Source: Planctomycetota bacterium
Lineage (GTDB): Bacteria > Planctomycetota > Phycisphaerae > UBA1845 > PWPN01
Direction: 5' to 3'
Length of the DNA: 10,241 nucleotides
Assembly (NCBI GenBank): GCA_016209665.1
Contig: JACQVT010000373.1
Location: forward strand, 1 to 10,241
Shown: in pieces, positions 6,676 to 10,241 of the stretch
How positions within the stretch are numbered: the stretch's first letter is position 1
Layout of the letters: each line of letters starts with the position of its first letter
The notes under the pieces: model-generated
Databases searched by the model: none
What the model was told of the DNA's origin: nothing
Seen by the model: only the letters and a program-made list of their open reading frames with translations
Made by a program: the position numbers and the translations under genes

Positions 6676-6918
6676 GTAAAGGATCTGCGCGGCGTGCGAA
6701 GGTCCTGACGGATAGTTGTACAGAGCGTAGCCTCATCGTGTTCCCGCTGATCGTTGATCTGTACTCACGGCACGCGGAACGGTTCTGCGTCCGGGGCATT
6801 CTCCGTCGGGTTCCCGCACCCGTCCAGGCGCCGGCCGGGTGGCCCGTGGGGGTGTGGCAGAGTATGGTGGCGGTCGTGTGGCCGCCCTCGGCTGGGTTGG
6901 CGGGACTCGGAACGCACA

Positions 6919-6984
6919 GTCGAGGGCGACTGTGCCACAAGTCGAGGGCGACTGTGCCACAAGTTGAGGGCGACTGTGCCACAA
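6919..6984. repeat. Three 22-bp tandem repeats with hairpin potential
   Basis: Units at 6919-6940, 6941-6962 and 6963-6984 are head-to-tail; the third differs by one C-to-T change at its third base. Each unit has the core gtcgagggcgactgtgccac. The first unit with its flank forms gcacagtcg-aggg-cgactgtgc (6914-6935), a 9-bp stem. The units lie 80-145 bp upstream of the sulfatase start at 7065. They carry no spacers and so are not a CRISPR array. Confidence 0.85.
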
Positions 6985-7064
6985 GTTACTGCCGCGCTCG
7001 GCCCAGGATTGGCGGGCGGGTATGCTTGTCGCGAGTATCCGGCCCTTGTGCGAGGATCACTGCC

Positions 7065-8651
7065 ATGTGCGCAACAACTGCTTGTCATTCGCGATTGATT
7101 GACGAAACCGGTCACCGGCCTGCGACGCGGCTGGCCGGAGGAGTTCTGGCCGCCCTGGTCGTTCTGACGGCGGTGCCCGCCTCCGCCCGGGCGGCGGCGA
7201 GTGCGGCCGGCGGGCAGACCAACTTCCTCGTGATTCTGTGCGACGACCTGGGTTACGGCGATCTGGCGTGCTACGGCCACCCGACGATCCAGTCGCCGAA
7301 CCTCGATCGGCTGGCCGCCGAGGGCATCCGGCTGACGTCGTGCTATTCGGCGGCACCAGTCTGCTCGCCCAGCCGCACCGGGCTGCTCACCGGGCGCAAC
7401 CCCAATCGCGTCGGCGTCTACGACTGGATTCCCGCCGGCCATCCCATGCACATGGGCCGCAACGAGATTACCATCGCCCGGCTGCTGCAACAGGCCGGCT
7501 ACGCGACCGGCCACTTCGGAAAATGGCACTGCAACGGCCAGTTCAACTCGCCCGCACAGCCGCAGCCCGTCGACCAGGGCTTTGACTACTGGTTCAGCAC
7601 GCAGAACAACGCCGGCCCCAGCCATCACAACCCGACGAATTTCGTCCGCAACGGCCAGCCCGTCGGGCCGACGGACGGCTACTCCTGCCAGGTGGTCACG
7701 GACGAGGCTATCGGCTGGCTGCGTACGAAACGCCCGCCGGACAAGCCGTTCTTCGCGTTCGTCTGCTTTCATGAGACGCACGAGCCGGTCGCATCGCCGC
7801 CGGAACTGGTGGCCCGGTATCCGCAGGCGAAGAACGCCAACCAGGCGATTTACTTCGCGAACGTCACGAACGTCGATCTGGCCGTCGCCCGGCTGCTGGC
7901 GGCGGTGGATGAACTCGGCGAGCGGGATCGCACGTTCGTGCTGTTCACATCCGACAACGGGCCTGAGACGCTGGAGCGCTACCCCTCCGGCGTGCACTGC
8001 TACGGCTCGCCCGGGCCGTTGCGCGGGATGAAGCTGCACCTCTACGAGGGCGGCATTCGCGTGCCGGGCATCATCCGCTGGCCCTTGACACCCGACGGAC
8101 GCGAAGCGTCCAACGGCGACAGAGTCGCGTCGGGTGTCAAGGGCTGGCCGGGCCACGCTCGGTCGGGGCAGATCGTGGACGAGGCGGTGTGCAGCCTCGA
8201 TCTGCTGCCGACGTTCTGCGCGATCGCCGGCATCGAGCCGCCGCGCGATCGGCCCCTGGACGGGGCCAGCATCCTGCCCATCTTCGACGGTAAGCCGGTG
8301 GTCCGTCCGACGCCGTTGTTTTGGTTCTATGGTTTGGCCCTGGGCAAGCCCAAGGCCGCGATGCGGGACGGCGACTGGAAGCTCGTCGCCCACTGGGACG
8401 TGACGGAGCCACTCGCGGGGATCGACCCGCAGTTCGTCCAGGCGTTCAAGCACGCCCGCCTGACCGATTTTGAGCTGTACAACCTCCGCGCGGACATGGG
8501 TGAGAGGCACGACCTCGCGGCCGAGCAGCCGCCGCGCGTCCAGGCCATGTCCGGCCGGCTCCGCGACCTCTTCGGCCAGGTCCAGAAGGAAGGCCCCGTC
8601 TGGCCGGCCGTGAAACGCCCGGCGGCGTCGCGTCAGGCGGCCAATCGCTGA
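7065..8651 (+). CDS. Secreted type I sulfatase carrying a 22-residue inserted segment
   Basis: 528 residues from the ATG at 7065, which has GAGGA 8 nt upstream; the open frame continues upstream only into repeats. An N-terminal signal peptide (LAGGVLAALVVLTAVPASARA) indicates export. Domain marks: FLVILCDDLGYGDLACYG; the formylglycine site C100-S-P-S-R104 in PVCSPSRTGLLTGR; GHFGKWHCNG; FHETHEP with His at about 239; FTSDNGPE with D297-N298; LYEGGIRVPGIIRWP. The C-terminus has AAMRDGDWKLVAHWD and FELYNLRADMGERHDL, as in complete family members. Residues 340-361 (from PLTPDGREASNG to SGVKGW) interrupt the usual IIRWPGHARPGQ stretch. They are encoded by a palindromic DNA element. All catalytic residues are present, so activity is plausible if the surface loop tolerates the insert. 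The substrate is probably a sulfated glycan ester, but it cannot be read from sequence. Confidence 0.9.
   Translation: MCATTACHSRLIDETGHRPATRLAGGVLAALVVLTAVPASARAAASAAGGQTNFLVILCDDLGYGDLACYGHPTIQSPNLDRLAAEGIRLTSCYSAAPVCSPSRTGLLTGRNPNRVGVYDWIPAGHPMHMGRNEITIARLLQQAGYATGHFGKWHCNGQFNSPAQPQPVDQGFDYWFSTQNNAGPSHHNPTNFVRNGQPVGPTDGYSCQVVTDEAIGWLRTKRPPDKPFFAFVCFHETHEPVASPPELVARYPQAKNANQAIYFANVTNVDLAVARLLAAVDELGERDRTFVLFTSDNGPETLERYPSGVHCYGSPGPLRGMKLHLYEGGIRVPGIIRWPLTPDGREASNGDRVASGVKGWPGHARSGQIVDEAVCSLDLLPTFCAIAGIEPPRDRPLDGASILPIFDGKPVVRPTPLFWFYGLALGKPKAAMRDGDWKLVAHWDVTEPLAGIDPQFVQAFKHARLTDFELYNLRADMGERHDLAAEQPPRVQAMSGRLRDLFGQVQKEGPVWPAVKRPAASRQAANR
8078..8147. mobile_element. 62-bp palindromic element inserted in frame, with CTGG duplication
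   Basis: Arms 8082-8097 (cccttgacacccgacg) and 8128-8143 (cgtcgggtgtcaaggg) are perfect 16-bp complements, 17 bp if the overlapping flank is counted. Inside are two smaller hairpins: ggacgc-GAA-gcgtcc (8097-8111) and cgac-AGA-gtcg (8117-8127). The element is flanked by ctgg on both sides (8078-8081 and 8144-8147). Removing it together with one ctgg restores the ordinary sulfatase sequence IIRWPGHARSGQ. Element plus duplication is 66 bp, that is 22 codons, so the frame is preserved. No transposase is encoded. It behaves like a miniature mobile palindrome able to enter coding sequence. Confidence 0.7.
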
Positions 8652-8690
8652 ATGCCAGTAGCCGCGGAACCACCGGGTTACGTGCCGACG

Positions 8691-9140
8691 CTACGGCGCG
8701 GTCTCGACGTATGCCTCACCGTTGCGGATATCTGCGTGCAAGACCAGTTCCGTCAGTACGCCGCGCATGCCGAGTAATGTCGGCACGTCATCCGTGTCCG
8801 CCAACAGTGCGTGGGCCTCGATCGGCTGAATCTCGCTGAACTGATCGCGAATCGCCAGCACGAGAACCGCGAGCGTGACGGCAAACATGCACTCAGGCCT
8901 GCGCGTGAGTCCTCCGACGCGAATTCGACCTATCGGCCGAAGGTCCGCCGGTTGCCAGACGCGTCGCGGAAGCAGGCTGATGGGCGCGCCCGTATCGATG
9001 ATGGCTGGGCGATACGGTGTCCAACCGCCATCGCAGCGCAGGCTCAAATCAGTCAGTATTCTGCAGGATTCGATTTCAAGCCCGCCCAGCAGCGCCGGTC
9101 GGTAGGGGCCGCGGAGAATCTCGAGGTTGACGCGCGCCAT
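8691..9140 (-). CDS. Retropepsin-like aspartic protease family protein
   Basis: 149 residues, no signal peptide. The stretch YRPAIIDTGAPISLLPRRVW (D49-T-G-A52) is the hydrophobic-hydrophobic-DTGA catalytic loop of pepsin/retropepsin-type aspartic proteases. The later VPTLLGMRGVL corresponds to the hydrophobic-hydrophobic-G turn near the C-terminus in these single-domain proteins, which act as dimers in known retropepsins. The start ATG is 3 bp after the stop of the DUF5678 gene and has no ribosome binding site of its own, which suggests translational coupling. Substrate is unknown. It converges with the sulfatase on the other strand, 39 bp away, with no clear terminator between. Confidence 0.7.
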   Translation of the reverse strand: MARVNLEILRGPYRPALLGGLEIESCRILTDLSLRCDGGWTPYRPAIIDTGAPISLLPRRVWQPADLRPIGRIRVGGLTRRPECMFAVTLAVLVLAIRDQFSEIQPIEAHALLADTDDVPTLLGMRGVLTELVLHADIRNGEAYVETAP

Positions 9141-9143
9141 GGG

Positions 9144-9383
9144 TCAGAAGATCAGCGATCCGTCGTCGATGAACTGCAATACGATGTCGCTGGCGGAGCA
9201 CCGCCCCCGCGCCGTGTCCTCCACCGCGCCCAGGTCACGTCCGGAGGCGAGCAACTCGCCGCGGTGGACGGCAATCCACTCGTTGGCATGTTCGCTCACG
9301 AGTCGTGCGTAGTTGTCGTGGATCCACCGGCGGTCGAGCCAGTACTGCTGCGAAGGCGGCGTCGGGCTAACGGTTGATGGCAT
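9144..9383 (-). CDS. DUF5678 domain protein
   Basis: 79 residues. The block WLDRRWIHDNYARLVSEHAN, then EWIAVHRGELLASGRDLGAV, matches the short DUF5678 domain as I remember it: a tryptophan-isoleucine-alanine-valine strand followed by a glycine and a helix of D-L-G-x-V-E type. Its function is unknown. The ATG at 9383 has GGAG 8 nt upstream, and a TATAAT stands about 27 bp before it. It directly precedes the retropepsin-like gene and forms a two-gene unit with it. Pairs of this kind (a small DUF5678 protein and a DTGA protein) appear to recur in Planctomycetota, but I cannot check how often. Confidence 0.7.
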   Translation of the reverse strand: MPSTVSPTPPSQQYWLDRRWIHDNYARLVSEHANEWIAVHRGELLASGRDLGAVEDTARGRCSASDIVLQFIDDGSLIF

Positions 9384-9409
9384 CGCATCTACTCCAGACC
9401 GCTGTATCT

Positions 9410-9415
9410 ATTATA
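9410..9415 (-). promoter_or_regulatory. TATAAT -10 box for the DUF5678/protease unit
   Basis: A perfect TATAAT on the minus strand, about 27 bp before the ATG at 9383. No good -35 hexamer is found 16-18 bp upstream. Start of transcription would fall just ahead of the ribosome binding site, leaving a short leader. Confidence 0.45.
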
Positions 9416-9491
9416 CCCGGAGACCACCGCCTCGCGAGCACCACGGTCGCGGGCACCGAGCCGGCGGACATCGTGCAATAGCCCGGCCCGC

Positions 9492-9528
9492 CCGCTCCAG
9501 GCTCCACCGGCGCGGGAAGCCGGAGCGG
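9492..9528. repeat. Imperfect GC-rich hairpin
   Basis: ccgctcc (9492-9498) pairs with ggagcgg (9522-9528), with an alternative inner pairing gctcc/ggagc. It lies between the toxin remnant and the DUF5678 promoter. A second inverted repeat gatcacg/cgtgatc (9528-9534 with 9550-9556) follows directly. No T-run is present. Nothing else is recognised in 9416-9588. Confidence 0.4.
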
Positions 9529-9588
9529 ATCACGTGTCGCGAGATCATTCGTGATCGCCGAAGTCGCGCAACGACAGCAGGTTACGCC

Positions 9589-9669
9589 TCATTGGCGCCC
9601 ATGCTTCCGGTATATGCGGAAGTGACGGTCGAGGGTGAATACGGACGAACCGGCATTGACGATTCGCCC
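9589..9669 (-). pseudogene. C-terminal remnant of a PIN-domain (VapC-like) toxin
   Basis: Immediately downstream of the antitoxin stop a minus frame reads IVNAGSSVFTLDRHFRIY and then RKHGRQ, ending at TGA 9589-9591. The motif VFTLDRxFxIYRxHGR is typical of the last strand and helix of PIN-domain toxins, where the aspartate helps bind metal. A complete toxin has about 130-145 residues; only about 25 codons remain and there is no start codon. The toxin gene has therefore been removed by an internal deletion that left its tail next to the antitoxin. Confidence 0.6.
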
Positions 9670-9670
9670 T

Positions 9671-9910
9671 TCAGGCACCGAACCCCTCCATGTACTTGGG
9701 GTTTGTCGCCAGATCCGAGGGCCCGCGCAGCGTTCCGCACACCGACTTCGCCAAATCGTACGCCGTGAGCGCTGCGACCTTGCGGCTACGTTTGAGACGT
9801 TGTTCGAGAGCCTCGCGGACGATTGTCGACTTGGCTACTCGCCGCTGGCGCGCCGCGGCCTCTAACTCCGCGTCGAGCCGTTCGGGGATTTTGCAGGTTA
9901 TCGTTGTCAT
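9671..9910 (-). CDS. Ribbon-helix-helix antitoxin (CopG/VapB type), orphan
   Basis: 79 residues. MTTITCKIPERLDAELEAAA, then RRVAKSTIVREALEQRL, is a ribbon-helix-helix DNA-binding fold: a short beta strand (residues 3-8), helix, turn with KST, second helix. The C-terminal part (AYDLAKSVCGTLRGPSDLAT, then NPKYMEGFG) is the toxin-contacting tail seen in VapB-type antitoxins that pair with PIN toxins. The expected toxin gene downstream is reduced to a remnant at 9589-9669. A 13-bp palindrome at 9933-9945 sits 23 bp upstream and could be the operator for autorepression. The gene itself appears intact. Confidence 0.8.
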   Translation of the reverse strand: MTTITCKIPERLDAELEAAARQRRVAKSTIVREALEQRLKRSRKVAALTAYDLAKSVCGTLRGPSDLATNPKYMEGFGA

Positions 9911-9932
9911 GTCGTTAGCTTAATACGGGATG

Positions 9933-9945
9933 TTGCGGATCGCAA
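9933..9945. promoter_or_regulatory. Palindromic candidate operator of the antitoxin gene
   Basis: ttgcg-gat-cgcaa (9933-9945) is a perfect 5-3-5 inverted repeat just upstream of the antitoxin start. RHH antitoxins usually bind such short palindromes as dimers or tetramers. A TATTAA on the minus strand near 9919-9924 may be the -10 box. Confidence 0.4.
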
Positions 9946-10100
9946 TACCACCTTTCGGTCTCATCACGTGAAATGCTCATCCCGGCCATTCGTCGGCGGG
10001 AGGCTGCCGATGCCGGGGGTCCGGCGAGTGCAGGCGCTGGTCTGCCAGTTATCCGGCGTCGGCTTCGACGGCAGTCGCACACTCATCAACGCCTCGTCGC

Positions 10101-10119
10101 GGCAGGTCTTCGACCTGCC
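10101..10119. repeat. Short hairpin with GAA/TTC triloop after the sulfatase stop
   Basis: ggcaggtc (10101-10108) and gacctgcc (10112-10119) pair perfectly around TTC; on the minus strand the loop is GAA. It begins 4 bp after the tandem stops of the right-edge sulfatase. With no T-run it is more likely a REP-type repeat than an intrinsic terminator. Confidence 0.65.
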
Positions 10120-10123
10120 TCTA

Positions 10124-10241
10124 TCACTCCGCGGCCTGAGCCCTGCGCTGCCGCCGGTTCGCGTTGGCACCCTTCCTCGCGTTGGGGTCCTGGTTCGTGT
10201 TCGGAGTGGGCATCTTCGCTCCGACCTGGTCGCGCCAGCGG
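10124..10241 (-). CDS. C-terminus of a sulfatase, 5' part outside window
   Basis: A minus frame open from the window edge reads RWRDQVGAKMPTPNTNQDPN and then a basic tail RKGANANRRQRRAQAAE, ending in TGA followed directly by TAG. The W-R-x-x-V-G-A-x-M-P-T-P-N stretch is the usual last segment of many planctomycete arylsulfatase A-type proteins (often MPTPNPDYDP). Only 38 residues are visible, so the catalytic part cannot be judged. The lysine/arginine-rich extension is longer than I expect for the family. Together with the three sulfatases to the left it points to a larger sulfatase cluster beyond the window. Confidence 0.55.
   Translation of the reverse strand, partial: RWRDQVGAKMPTPNTNQDPNARKGANANRRQRRAQAAE

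Larger units (their letters stand above)
6527..7064. other. Divergent intergenic region rich in repeats
   Basis: This stretch separates the minus-strand sulfatase pair from the plus-strand sulfatase. It holds a nested inverted repeat (6607-6675) and three tandem hairpin units (6919-6984). Long open frames cross it on both strands only because it is GC-rich. I could not find a convincing -35/-10 pair for either gene. Confidence 0.5.

Noticed and set aside
6919..6984. CRISPR array
   Set aside because: The repeats are directly adjacent without spacers, only three copies exist, and no cas gene is present.
6765..8510. 581-codon minus-strand frame opposite the third sulfatase
   Set aside because: Composition and absence of motifs indicate an antisense shadow; it also crosses the tandem repeats.
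9964..10170. 68-codon minus-strand frame
   Set aside because: It overlaps the right-edge sulfatase tail and a palindrome in another frame, and its translation is low-complexity.

Overview
The window looks like accessory chromosome of a GC-rich member of the Planctomycetota. The main reason is four secreted type I sulfatases (three in the body, the tail of a fourth at the right edge). Abundant GC-rich hairpin repeats, unusual start codons and a paired DUF5678/retropepsin-like gene set fit the same assignment. The phylum is inferred from gene content; no rRNA or marker gene is present.

Left part (1-3375). At the left edge an ORF joins the N-terminal part of an IS-associated helix-turn-helix protein to the tail of a HigA-like antitoxin. 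It is followed by poorly conserved sequence with a weak minus-strand ORF and a frameshifted minus-strand remnant that may be chorismate synthase. Upstream of these on the minus strand are an intact PEP-carboxykinase/HPr-kinase-like P-loop protein (823-2598) and, further upstream, a DUF2294 protein (2956-3375). Two strong intrinsic terminators facing the minus strand lie between the last two genes. The second sits only about 50 bp before the kinase-like start, in leader position, so it could act as an attenuator.

Middle part (3376-8651). A region without clear genes holds a perfect TATAAT, a long hairpin and the 5' half of a tRNA-Gly(CCC) that lacks its T arm. Then come two co-oriented minus-strand sulfatases (5180-6526 followed by 3933-5141). 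The second has lost about 130-150 residues, including the Asp-Asn metal-ligand segment, by an in-frame internal deletion. A repeat-rich divergent region (a nested 18-bp inverted repeat, three 22-bp tandem hairpin units) separates them from a plus-strand sulfatase (7065-8651). That gene carries what appears to be a 62-bp palindromic element inserted in frame with a 4-bp target duplication. The element adds 22 residues without breaking the gene. I consider this the most notable observation in the window.

Right part (8652-10241). On the minus strand lie a retropepsin-like aspartic protease gene coupled to a DUF5678 gene, an RHH antitoxin gene whose PIN-type toxin has been deleted down to about 25 C-terminal codons, and the C-terminus of another sulfatase.

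Taken together, the window mixes intact secreted sulfatases, probably for breakdown of sulfated polysaccharides, with many broken or fused gene remnants and hairpin repeats. This is the pattern of a region under heavy recombination. Several of the hairpins share a stem with a GAA or similar purine-rich triloop, which suggests a dispersed REP-like family.
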